From the NCBI GenBank assembly GCA_022822325.1, contig JAJEBW010000027.1:1-64000 (forward strand): 64,000 nt of DNA, in the 5' to 3' direction. How positions within the stretch are numbered: position 1 is the first letter of the stretch; every line of letters begins with the position of its first letter. The position numbers were made by a program, and so were the translations under genes. Positions 8,963-17,003 of the stretch are shown one piece after another. The DNA comes from Gemmatimonadota bacterium. Lineage in GTDB: Bacteria; Gemmatimonadota; Gemmatimonadetes; Longimicrobiales; Gaopeijiaceae. A model generated the notes under the pieces. It searched no databases, was not told where the DNA came from, and worked only from the letters and a program-made list of their open reading frames with translations.

Positions 8963-9703
8963 CTACCCAATCGGAATCGGCAGATACCGAACCCGCGACG
9001 CGCGCTCCATGAAGGCGTGCGTGTAGGCGCGAATGTGCCGGCCGCGCTGGAAGACCTCGATCATGTGGAACTCGTACGGACGGAAGAGATCGAGCACCTC
9101 CCACCCTTCGAGCATCGGCGCTTCGTCGATATGAACCTCGGGCCGCACGCTCCGGCCGCGCAGCCACACGCAGCCATTTCCGCCATCGGTGCAGCGCGCC
9201 GGCATGAGTCCGAATCGCATCTGCAGCATCTCCGCGACCGAACGGTCCGCCGAAACGGCCAGGTCGTCGGAATCGAAGGCGTTGACCGCGACGCCCACCG
9301 CGCGCCTCCGCGTCTCGAAACGGCGGGTGACGACCTCCAGCCCCTCCAGCACGATCGGGTCCGGCTCCAGCTCGATCGCCAGCGCGCTTCCGTCGGTGGG
9401 AACCCGGATCTCCACAACCCGCGCCGTGTAGCCGAGATTCTCGACCTGCACATTCCAGATTCCTGGATCGAGGTCGCGCAGCGCAAAGCGGCCGGTCGCG
9501 TTGGTCAGCGACGCCCAATCCGAGCCGACCGCCGACACGCGCGCGCCGCCGACCGGGGTGCCGGTGCGGGCATCGATCACCTGGCCGACGATCCAGTCGC
9601 GGGGGATGGACAGGGTGTCCTGGGCGGCCAGCGGGCCGGCGGGGAACGCGCCGAGCGCCCAACCCAGGAGGACAAGAGCCGAGAGTGCAGTTCCGCGAGT
9701 CAT
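8963..9703 (-). CDS. exported carboxypeptidase-regulatory-like / TonB-plug-like protein
   Basis: 246 residues. A signal peptide (MTRGTALSALVLLGWALG...AAQ) is followed by an Ig-like carboxypeptidase-regulatory domain (IVGQVIDARTGTPVGGARV, GRFALRDLDPGIWNVQVENLGY) and then a segment like a TonB receptor plug (EVVTRRFETRR, VAEMLQMRFG, VWLRGRSVRPEVHIDE). No beta-barrel follows, so it is not a full receptor. It may be a short periplasmic partner or a receptor that lost its barrel. The ATG at 9703 starts the signal peptide. Cysteines in CTDGGNGC could form a disulfide. Function unknown. Confidence 0.7.
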   Translation of the reverse strand: MTRGTALSALVLLGWALGAFPAGPLAAQDTLSIPRDWIVGQVIDARTGTPVGGARVSAVGSDWASLTNATGRFALRDLDPGIWNVQVENLGYTARVVEIRVPTDGSALAIELEPDPIVLEGLEVVTRRFETRRRAVGVAVNAFDSDDLAVSADRSVAEMLQMRFGLMPARCTDGGNGCVWLRGRSVRPEVHIDEAPMLEGWEVLDLFRPYEFHMIEVFQRGRHIRAYTHAFMERASRVRYLPIPIG

Positions 9704-9866
9704 GCGCCTTGGCGATCTCCCGGCAAAAGGAAATAAAGGAGGGGGGGAGGAGGACGACCGCATCGGCCCGGCCGGGCAACTGGATCCGAACCGGCATCCG
9801 CCCCATCCAGTGTAGCCTGCGGGATTCCCGGCCACCACACCGGCGCGCCCCCGCCAATCCGCGAAC

Positions 9867-12017
9867 TCAACGCCGCGACAGCGGCCGGGCCTCCGTCCGA
9901 TTGCCATAAGTCCAACTGTCGCGCGTCCAGTTCCCGCGAGCCCCTTCGCCATTGAGACCCCCCGAAGCCCCGGCAGGTTCCGCCGCCGCGCCCCGCCCGG
10001 CCGCGCAGCGATCGCCGCCCTTGGTCGCGATTCCGGCCAGCCAATTGTCGAAGTCCGCGCCCACGGGAACGCACAGGCCGTCGTTGTCGCGCCAGAAGAA
10101 CTCGCGCAGCCGCACCAGAGAGCGCATCGCCGAGGGCAGCTCCGAGGTCAGCCGGTTGCCGGCCACATTCAGCCGCAGCAGCCCCTTCAGCTCGCCGAGT
10201 TCGGGGGGAAGCGGACCCGTGAGCCGGTTCGTGCAGAGGTACAGCTCGGTCAGTCGCGTCAGGGCGCCCAGCGTGGAGGGAATCGCCTCTTCGAGTTCGT
10301 TCTTGCAGACCGCCAGCGATTCCAGTCGGACCATCTCGCCCATCTCGGGGGGAATCGCGCCCGTGAGCCGGTTCGATCCCAGCTCCAGAATGGCGAGCGA
10401 GCGCAGACGCCCGATCTCGGGGGGAATCGCGCCCGTGAGCCGGTTTCCCCCAAGGTCAAGCCGGACGAGCCTCTCCAGGTTGCCGATCTCCGGGGGAATC
10501 TCGCCGCCCAGACGATTGCGGCCGGTCGCCAGCCCCCAGCCGAGGTTGAGCGTCCGCAGGTTGCGCAGCCGGCCGATCTCGGGGGGAATCTCGCCGCCCA
10601 GACGATTGCCGTAGAGGACAAGCCAGTGCAGCCCTTCCAGTTGGCCGATCTCGGGGGGAATCGCGGTCAGTGCGTTGCTGTAGAGCAGCAGGGTGTCGAG
10701 CCGGACCAGCTTCCCGATCTCCGGAGGAATCTCGCCGCTCAATCGGTTCGCCCCCAGATTGAGCATCTCGAGCGCGCTCAGGTTGCCGATCTCCGGGGGA
10801 ATCGCGCCGCTCAGACGGTTGCCCGCCTCCGGTTGGGAATCGATGCCGCAGATGGCGAGACGGCGCAGCCGCGCGAGTCGGCCGATCTCGGGGGGGAGCG
10901 GTCCGGTGAGGCGGTTGTAGCAGAGATCGAGAACCTCCAGGCTGCGCAGGTTGCCGATTTCGGGAGGGATTTCGCCCTCAAATTCGTTGCCGAAGGCGCC
11001 CAGCCACTCCAACTCGGCGAGCGCGCCGATCTCGGGAGGAATCGGTCCCGTGTGGCGATTGTAGGTCAGCTCCAGCGAACGCAGCCGGGTGAGGTGGCGG
11101 ATTTCGGGGGGAATCGGTCCGGTCAGCGCATTCAGTCCAATGTGCAGAACCTGAAGGTGGGGAAGGCTGGCGATCTCGGGGGGAATCGCGCCGATGAGGC
11201 CGTTCTCGGTCAGCGTCAGCGCGACAACCCTGCCCTCGTCGTCCACCCTGACGCCATGCCAGTTGCCGAGCGGCAGGTCGCCGAGCCAGCCGGTGTTGTC
11301 CTTCCAGACCGGACCCCCCATCGCGTGGTAGAGTCTGTGGAGCGCGATTCGTTCCGTAAGGGGGAGCGACCGGAAGGGCGCGGCGGCGCTGAGTTCGCCC
11401 AGGCGGACGGTGATGGTGACCGGACCGGGCGCGAGCGCGTGGGCCCAATCGGCCTCGATGCGCACGATCGCCGAATCACTGGATTCCCAGGTGAAGACGG
11501 CCGCCTCGACCTCCGATCCGAGCGCGTCCATCGCCTCCGCGCCGAGCCGCAGCGAGTCCCCGACCGAGAGCGAATCCCTCGGCAGGCGGAGCGCGACGGT
11601 TGTCGGCACTTGTTCGACCTCGACTGCGGTGGTGGCGGTCGCGTCGCCCGCCGTGGCGGTGATGGTGGTTGCGCCATTGGCCACCGCGGTGACCAGCCCG
11701 GTGGAATCGACCCGCGCCACCTCGCCGTGGGCCGAAATCCACCCTACCGCGGCGCCGGCGATGACTTCGCCGCTCTCGTCGCGCACCGTGGCAACCAGGC
11801 GAAGGGTATCGCCCAGCGAGGCGAAGGTCGCCGTTCCGGGCGCGATCTCCACCATCGCGGGCGGGCCCGGGGCGGGGTCGGTGGGGTCGCCGCAGGCCGC
11901 GAGGGCAAGGAGGCCCACCAGTCCCGGGACAAAGCCGCGCGGATGCGGCCAACGGATCGGTCGGTTCCTTGCAACCGGAGACAGGGAAAGGGAGATGCGG
12001 GGGCGGGGGAAGGTCAT
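9867..12017 (-). CDS. lipoprotein with Ig-like domain and plant-type leucine-rich repeats
   Basis: 716 residues. The signal GLVGLLALAAC has a lipobox cysteine, so the protein is lipid-anchored. Next comes a bacterial Ig-like (Big_2-like) region of about 180 residues (LRLVATVRDESGEVIAGAAV, VTAVANGATTITATAG). Then GGPVWKDNTGWLGDLPLGNWHGV precedes a long array of 23-24-residue leucine-rich repeats, each with a core like L..L..N.L.G.IPPEIG. IPPEIG/IPPEIA recurs in nearly every repeat, a plant-receptor-like subtype. The array ends with a capping segment with cysteines (WRDNDGLCVPVG). Likely a surface binding protein; the partner is unknown. Transcribed toward the convergent his operon. Confidence 0.8.
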   Translation of the reverse strand: MTFPRPRISLSLSPVARNRPIRWPHPRGFVPGLVGLLALAACGDPTDPAPGPPAMVEIAPGTATFASLGDTLRLVATVRDESGEVIAGAAVGWISAHGEVARVDSTGLVTAVANGATTITATAGDATATTAVEVEQVPTTVALRLPRDSLSVGDSLRLGAEAMDALGSEVEAAVFTWESSDSAIVRIEADWAHALAPGPVTITVRLGELSAAAPFRSLPLTERIALHRLYHAMGGPVWKDNTGWLGDLPLGNWHGVRVDDEGRVVALTLTENGLIGAIPPEIASLPHLQVLHIGLNALTGPIPPEIRHLTRLRSLELTYNRHTGPIPPEIGALAELEWLGAFGNEFEGEIPPEIGNLRSLEVLDLCYNRLTGPLPPEIGRLARLRRLAICGIDSQPEAGNRLSGAIPPEIGNLSALEMLNLGANRLSGEIPPEIGKLVRLDTLLLYSNALTAIPPEIGQLEGLHWLVLYGNRLGGEIPPEIGRLRNLRTLNLGWGLATGRNRLGGEIPPEIGNLERLVRLDLGGNRLTGAIPPEIGRLRSLAILELGSNRLTGAIPPEMGEMVRLESLAVCKNELEEAIPSTLGALTRLTELYLCTNRLTGPLPPELGELKGLLRLNVAGNRLTSELPSAMRSLVRLREFFWRDNDGLCVPVGADFDNWLAGIATKGGDRCAAGRGAAAEPAGASGGLNGEGARGNWTRDSWTYGNRTEARPLSRR

Positions 12018-12155
12018 TGCCGAAGGGGATACGATGAATTGGGGCGGGCGAAAATGGGGGAAGGGGGAATGACCGGCGCGACCTGGGGGCGGAGATCGAG
12101 CACGCCGGGCGCGGGGGAAGCGGATCCCGAAAGGAAGCGAATCCCCAAAAGGATA

Positions 12156-12161
12156 AGTATA
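12156..12161 (-). promoter_or_regulatory. possible -10 element upstream of the LRR lipoprotein gene
   Basis: The minus strand reads TATACT about 140 bases upstream of the lipoprotein start, within the only AT-rich patch of this gap. No good -35 hexamer sits 16-18 bases further upstream, so support is weak. The rest of 12018-12223 shows no gene. Confidence 0.25.
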
Positions 12162-12223
12162 GCGCGGCCGGTTGCGCGACGACCCGCAGCTGCAACAACT
12201 CAGCCCGATCCTGCTCGCCAGCC

Positions 12224-13438
12224 TCAAGGATTTGGATGTTCGCTTCCTCGCACAATGTCGGTTGCGCCTTCCCCGTCCCTGGCGAAACACAACAGTTCAG
12301 TCGGCTCCGCCAGTCCGGAGAGCGTCGGCGAATGGGTCGTCAGGAGGACTTGCGCGTCATGAGCCGACCATAACGCATCCCGAATCCCCCTGAGCGCCGA
12401 CGGGTGAATTCCGTTCTCCGGCTCTTCGAGAAGGAATATCTCCCGGCTGTCCGGGAGGTACGCGAGGAGCGTGAGCGCCAGGAGCCGCATGGTGCCGCCG
12501 GAGGCCGTCCACGAAGGAATTTCCACCCCGGTGTCGTAGCGCAGCGACAGGTAGGCATGCCGGTCGTCGGGACGCACGACCACGTGGATTCCGTTCAGGT
12601 CGCTCAGAACCGTCCGAACATCCGCAAGCCACTCGTCGTAGTTCGGGCGGCGCCGCTCGCGCAATCTCCTCACCACCCAGGGCAGATTCGACCCGTCGTC
12701 CGCAAGTCCACTGACCCCGTACTCGGGAGGACTCGACCGGCGCATGGCCTCGCTGTCCAGGAAGATCCTCCGCACACCGCCTTCCAGCTTGCGCTTGAGA
12801 AAGGTCGCCACCGGGAACTTTTCCGGAGACTCGGGCAGATTCCCCAGACTGGAACGACGCTGGCCAAAGGAGATGGCCGTCACCCAACCCTTGCCTGCCT
12901 GCGTCCCGGTTTCGACATAGTAGCTGTCGCTTCCCCGCTCCGACTTGCTCACCACCGATCTCATCCCCGCCCGGCCCCGTCCCAGCAGAATGGTGTCGGG
13001 CGCAACGGGCGGATCCGGAAAGAGAGATCGCTGAACCGGCGGAGTTGGCTCCTTCGGCGAAGGCATGAGCAACCCTCGCTCCGATGCAATCCGCAGCCCC
13101 CCTTCGTCCTCGCGTACCCCGATCTCGTAGCGAAAGACGTGAAAGTCCCTCTCCGCAGGCAACCGGTCGCGCAGCTCCTCCGGCACATCCACCTCGATCG
13201 CCAACTCGAAGCCGATCTCCCCATCGGGACGACCCCAGACCAGATCCTGGAAGTTGCCGGTTCGCCTTCCGACCGCCTCCTCAAGGCCGTCGCGCACGAG
13301 GTCGCCCAGAAATGCGATCGCGTCGAAGAGCGTGCTCTTGCCGCTGGCGTTGGGACCGATCAGGACATGGAAGCGGTCAAGCCGGATATCCACATAGCGC
13401 AGGCAGCGGAAGTTGAGCGCCTGAAACCGGCGGATCAT
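12224..13438 (-). CDS. AAA family (RecF/SMC-like, AAA_21 type) ATPase
   Basis: 404 residues. Walker A is GPNASGKST near residue 30. A signature-like ASGGTMRLLAL precedes Walker B IFLLEEPENGIHP, and the switch histidine is in LLTTHSPTL. Family knowledge: such ATPases resemble the motor half of OLD- and Gabija-type systems, and many act with a nuclease encoded next door. Here no TOPRIM, HNH or DUF4276-like gene adjoins: upstream is an SRPBCC gene and downstream, after about 200 bases, the LRR lipoprotein. So it is an orphan. Start ATG 13438 opens MIRRFQALNFRCL, the usual beginning of these proteins. Role in defence or DNA repair is conjecture. Confidence 0.8.
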   Translation of the reverse strand: MIRRFQALNFRCLRYVDIRLDRFHVLIGPNASGKSTLFDAIAFLGDLVRDGLEEAVGRRTGNFQDLVWGRPDGEIGFELAIEVDVPEELRDRLPAERDFHVFRYEIGVREDEGGLRIASERGLLMPSPKEPTPPVQRSLFPDPPVAPDTILLGRGRAGMRSVVSKSERGSDSYYVETGTQAGKGWVTAISFGQRRSSLGNLPESPEKFPVATFLKRKLEGGVRRIFLDSEAMRRSSPPEYGVSGLADDGSNLPWVVRRLRERRRPNYDEWLADVRTVLSDLNGIHVVVRPDDRHAYLSLRYDTGVEIPSWTASGGTMRLLALTLLAYLPDSREIFLLEEPENGIHPSALRGIRDALWSAHDAQVLLTTHSPTLSGLAEPTELLCFARDGEGATDIVRGSEHPNP

Positions 13439-13579
13439 GACGGTCTCCCGAAGGGTTGGGCCGGGCTGCGTGGAGCGATGACGGAAACTCGAAGGTGAAA
13501 TGCAGGTGGGTGGTGGTGGCAAGCGCGCGGCGGCGTCCACCGGGCGAGCGCGGCCGCGGCGTGTCCGGCCCTTTTGCAA

Positions 13580-14152
13580 TCAGTCGACGACACCGTCGCG
13601 GCACTTCCTCGGCGACGCGTTCCGCACGGGACCCCGGCGCTCGGGCGGGCCGGAAGCGAGGCCGCCGCTGCACGGGCGCCCGGCGGGGCCCATCGGCGAT
13701 CGTTGCCCGGCCACCACCTCCGCGAGCCTCTCCAGGGAGATCCTCCATCCCTGCTCATGACCCTCAAGGTCGCTCCGCGCGGGAAAGCCCTCGTGCGCGA
13801 GGCGGATGCGGGTGCCGCCCTCGACCGGCGCGAACTCCACCGTCACGAGGGTCCGCGCCCGCATGGGGTGCGCGTCCTCCAGCCAGCGCCAACTGTAGAC
13901 GAGGCGGCGCGGCGGATCGATCTCGCGGTAACGGCCATGAGCGGTGAAGGGTCCGCCCTCCGCGTCCATGCGAATCGAATAGCGTCCACCCGCCCTCAGG
14001 TCGGCCGCCACCTTCACCGGGGCGTCAGGATCGGGGCAGACCCAGCGCTCCACCTCCGCAGGCGCGGTCCAGACCTCGAACACGCGCTCGGGGCTGGCGG
14101 CCACCGTGCGAGCCAACCTTGCCGCTTCCATGATCCGGTCATCCGTCTCCAT
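13580..14152 (-). CDS. SRPBCC / AHSA1-like domain protein
   Basis: A START-like ligand-binding fold of the AHSA1 family: ARTVAASPERVFEVWTAPAEVERW, then GGRYSIRMDAEG, VYSWRWLED and TLVTVEF, LAHEGF. The family binds hydrophobic ligands or acts as a small chaperone-like domain; the role here is unknown. ATG 14152 is preferred because GGAGG lies 8 bases upstream; that site is itself part of a 15-base tandem duplication creating a second ATG at 14167. About 40 C-terminal residues rich in Gly, Pro and Arg lie beyond the domain. Divergent from the acetoacetyl-CoA synthetase gene 61 bases away. Confidence 0.75.
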   Translation of the reverse strand: METDDRIMEAARLARTVAASPERVFEVWTAPAEVERWVCPDPDAPVKVAADLRAGGRYSIRMDAEGGPFTAHGRYREIDPPRRLVYSWRWLEDAHPMRARTLVTVEFAPVEGGTRIRLAHEGFPARSDLEGHEQGWRISLERLAEVVAGQRSPMGPAGRPCSGGLASGPPERRGPVRNASPRKCRDGVVD

Positions 14153-14167
14153 GTCATCCGCCTCCAT
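14138..14167 (-). repeat. 15-base tandem duplication spanning alternative start codons
   Basis: Two adjacent 15-base units, one mismatch apart (ATGGAGGCGGATGAC and ATGGAGACGGATGAC on the minus strand), each supply an ATG. The first unit's GGAGG serves as ribosome site for the second ATG. Confidence 0.7.
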
Positions 14168-14213
14168 ATTATGGGCGTCCCGCCCACGATAGCGCCCCGC
14201 GCCCCGAATCGCC

Positions 14214-16493
14214 ATGACCATCTCCGAAGCGAAGCCGCCCCTCTGGACCCCGTCGCCGGAACGCCTCCGCGCGAGCAATCTTGCGGCCTTCACGGCCTGG
14301 CTGGCGGAGCGCGGCCACGGTCGCGAGCATGGCCTGGACAATCTTGCGGCCGCCATCTCCGCGCATGGGCGCATGTCCGGCGAGGGCTACGAGGCGCTGT
14401 GGCGCTGGTCGGTCTCGGAGCAGGAGGCCTTTTGGAGCGCGGCCTGGGACTGGTTCGGGATCGTGGGCGAGAAGGGTGGCCGCGCCTTCGTCCCCGGCCG
14501 CGAGATGCACGACGCTCGCTACTTTCCAGGGGCGCGGCTCAATGTGGCCGAGAACATGCTCCGCCGTTCGGACGACGCGCCCGCCATCATCGCCGGGAGC
14601 GAGGACGGCGGCCACCGCGCGGTGAGCTGGCGCGAGCTGCACAGCGTCGTCTCGCGGCTGGCCCAGGCGATGCGCGCTCGCGGAATCGGGCCCGGCGACC
14701 GCGTGGCCGCGCTGCTTCCGAACATCCCCGAGGCGGTCGCGATCATGCTTGCGGCAGCATCGATCGGGGCCGTTCTGGCCACCGCGTCGCCGGATTTCGG
14801 GGTGCGGGGGGTGATCGACCGCTTTGCCCAGCTTTCGCCCCGGCTGCTCTTCGTCGTGGATGGGTATCGTTATCGCGGCCGCCGCTACGACACCCTGGCG
14901 CGCCTGCCGGCGATCGCGGCCGGGCTGCCCGCCCTGGAGGGGACGGTGATCGTGCCGAATCCAGCAGCGCTCCGGGCGAAGGCGGCCGCGACGGGTGCGG
15001 AAGGGTCCGCGACGGGCGCGAAAGGGGGGCCGAGCCGGGGGGGGGCGGGGCGGACAGGCCCGGCGTGGGAACCCGGCCGCGCGGTCGAGTGGGACACCTT
15101 CCTCCGTCCCTTCGCCGAGGGCCCGATCGACTTTGCGAGGCTTCCCTTCGACCACCCCCTGTACACTCTCTTCTCCTCAGGCACCACAGGTCCTCCGAAA
15201 GCCATCGTCCATCGCGCGGGCGGCGTCCTCCTGCAACACATCAAGGAGCACCGGCTGCACTGCGACATTCGCCCGGGCGACCGCGTCTTCTTCTTCACCA
15301 CCCTGGGCTGGATGATGTGGAACTGGCTGATCTCGGCGCTGGCGTCGCGGGCCACGATTCTGCTCTGGGACGGCTCGCCGGTTCATCCTGCGCAGGACGC
15401 GCTCTTCGACTTCGCCGACGCCGCGAAGATGACGCTGATGGGGGTCTCGCCGGGCTATCTGGCGGCGCTGCGGACGGCGGGGATCCGGCCGCGGGAGAGT
15501 CACGATCTGGGGAGTCTGCGGACGCTGCTCTCGACCGGGTCGCCCCTGGTATCCTCCGGATACGACTTCGTGTACAGGCACATCAAACGCGATCTGCACC
15601 TGGCCTCGATCTCGGGCGGCACCGATCTCTGCGCCTGCTTCGTGGGCGCGGTTCCGGGGCTTCCGGTGCGGGCGGGCGCAATTCAGGGTCCTGCGCTGGG
15701 AATGGCCGTCGATGTCGTCGCGCCCGATGGGCCGGATCCGACCGCCGCGATCGGGGGTGGGCCCGTTGCGGGGGCGGCCGGGGAGTTGTCCGGGCGACGC
15801 CCGCTGCAGCGCGAGATGGGGGACCCGAAGCGGGAAATGGATGATTTGAAGCCAGGCAGGGCGGAACTGATGGAGCGCACGGAGGACGGGACGCGAGGCA
15901 TGGGCGACCTGGAGGGGAAAAAGGGCGAACTCGTCTGCACGGCGCCCTTCCCCTCCCTGCCGCTGGGTTTTCTGGGCGATCGCCAGGGGACGCGCTACCG
16001 CGCGGCGTACTTCGAGCGGTTCCCCGGAGTCTGGCACCACGGCGACTACGCGGAGAAGACGGCGCACGGCGGCTACATCATCCATGGCCGGTCCGACGCC
16101 ACCCTGAATGTGCGGGGAGTGCGCATCGGCACGGCCGAGATCTACCGTCCCCTCGCGGAGATGGCCGAGGTGGCCGAGGCGGTCGCGGTCGCGCAGCGGT
16201 GGAATGAGGGAACGCGCATGATTCTCTTTGTGCGGCCGTCGCCGGGGTGCGATCTCGACGCGGCGCTGCGGAAGCGAATTCGCGAGGTGCTGCGGACGCA
16301 GGCGAGCCCCCGGCATGTGCCCGCCCGCATTGTGCAGGTGAAGGACGTGCCGCGAACGCGGAGCGGCAAGGTCGTGGAGCTGGCGGTCGCTGCGGTTGTG
16401 CACGGCGAACCGGTGCGGAATGTGGAAGCGCTGGCCAACCCGGAGGCGCTGGAGGAGTTTCGGGGGCGGGTGGAGGTGGGGAGGGCGGGATAG
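14214..16493 (+). CDS. acetoacetyl-CoA synthetase (acetoacetate-CoA ligase)
   Basis: Adenylate-forming enzyme that activates acetoacetate to acetoacetyl-CoA with ATP, for ketone-body or polyhydroxybutyrate use. 759 residues against about 650 usual. The N-terminal domain (ALWRWSVSEQEAFW, FPGARLNVAENML) is typical of the ACS-like group. The ATP loop is LFSSGTTGPPKAIVH, the hinge region is GRSDATLNVRGVRIGTAEIY, and the catalytic lysine is in RTRSGKVVE near the C-terminus. Two inserts explain the extra length: Ala/Gly-rich about residues 245-285, and a charged Met/Asp/Glu-rich stretch about 525-565 between the two halves of the usual GEL-V region. Acetoacetate specificity rests on overall pattern. 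Confidence 0.87.
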   Translation: MTISEAKPPLWTPSPERLRASNLAAFTAWLAERGHGREHGLDNLAAAISAHGRMSGEGYEALWRWSVSEQEAFWSAAWDWFGIVGEKGGRAFVPGREMHDARYFPGARLNVAENMLRRSDDAPAIIAGSEDGGHRAVSWRELHSVVSRLAQAMRARGIGPGDRVAALLPNIPEAVAIMLAAASIGAVLATASPDFGVRGVIDRFAQLSPRLLFVVDGYRYRGRRYDTLARLPAIAAGLPALEGTVIVPNPAALRAKAAATGAEGSATGAKGGPSRGGAGRTGPAWEPGRAVEWDTFLRPFAEGPIDFARLPFDHPLYTLFSSGTTGPPKAIVHRAGGVLLQHIKEHRLHCDIRPGDRVFFFTTLGWMMWNWLISALASRATILLWDGSPVHPAQDALFDFADAAKMTLMGVSPGYLAALRTAGIRPRESHDLGSLRTLLSTGSPLVSSGYDFVYRHIKRDLHLASISGGTDLCACFVGAVPGLPVRAGAIQGPALGMAVDVVAPDGPDPTAAIGGGPVAGAAGELSGRRPLQREMGDPKREMDDLKPGRAELMERTEDGTRGMGDLEGKKGELVCTAPFPSLPLGFLGDRQGTRYRAAYFERFPGVWHHGDYAEKTAHGGYIIHGRSDATLNVRGVRIGTAEIYRPLAEMAEVAEAVAVAQRWNEGTRMILFVRPSPGCDLDAALRKRIREVLRTQASPRHVPARIVQVKDVPRTRSGKVVELAVAAVVHGEPVRNVEALANPEALEEFRGRVEVGRAG

Positions 16494-16505
16494 AGATGGC
16501 CGGCG

Positions 16506-16724
16506 ATGCGGAGGAAAACCGGCCCTCGGTCAGCGTTCGACTCACCGGACGGTAAGGATCCCGTGGCGATGGCGGAGCTGGCGGTGGACAAGCAGGCGAC
16601 GGTGCTGCTGATGCCGGTGGGGGCGCGGCGGGAGCTGATGAACCTCGAAGACGATGTGTGGACGAAGGTGAACATCGAGTTCTACCGGGACGCCCAGGAC
16701 GGGGTGTTCAAGGTGCTGGAGTGA
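16506..16724 (+). pseudogene. fragment resembling the C-terminus of BREX Lon-like protease BrxL
   Basis: A 72-codon frame. From about residue 20 it reads ELAVDKQATVLLMPVGARRE, then DDVWTKVNIEFYRDAQ and GVFKVLE. To my knowledge this matches the last 50 residues of BrxL/Lon-related BREX proteins, which end with a pattern of the kind LLPVSARRQL...FY.D..DA..KAL. The ATPase and protease core and all other BREX genes are missing, so I read it as a remnant. A second short frame at 16738-16824 (ATDVETLVEQIRARWP) could be another scrap. A run of more than ten G separates them. The first 19 residues look non-coding. A small standalone gene cannot be excluded. The rest of 16494-17003 shows nothing else. 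Confidence 0.45.
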
Positions 16725-17003
16725 AGGGGGGGGGGGCGTTCCGAGCATTGACCACGCGACCGATGTCGAGACGCTGGTTGAGCAGATTCGGGCGAGATGG
16801 CCGGCACCTCAAGAAGATTCCTGATCAGGCACGGTTCCCCTCAACACCCCTCAAGCGCCACTTGTCCCTGTAAGACCTCCCCATCTCCACCTCCCCACCC
16901 TATAATCATCCACATGCAATTGGCCGGTCGTCCCTGGCGCAGATCGCCCGGTCGCCCCCTTGGCCAGTTGCGGCGACTCCTTCACCGATCCCACGGAGAC
17001 ATC

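Noticed and set aside
16725..16737. G-run as a programmed frameshift site
   Set aside because: It follows a stop codon and the two flanking scraps do not form one recognisable protein.
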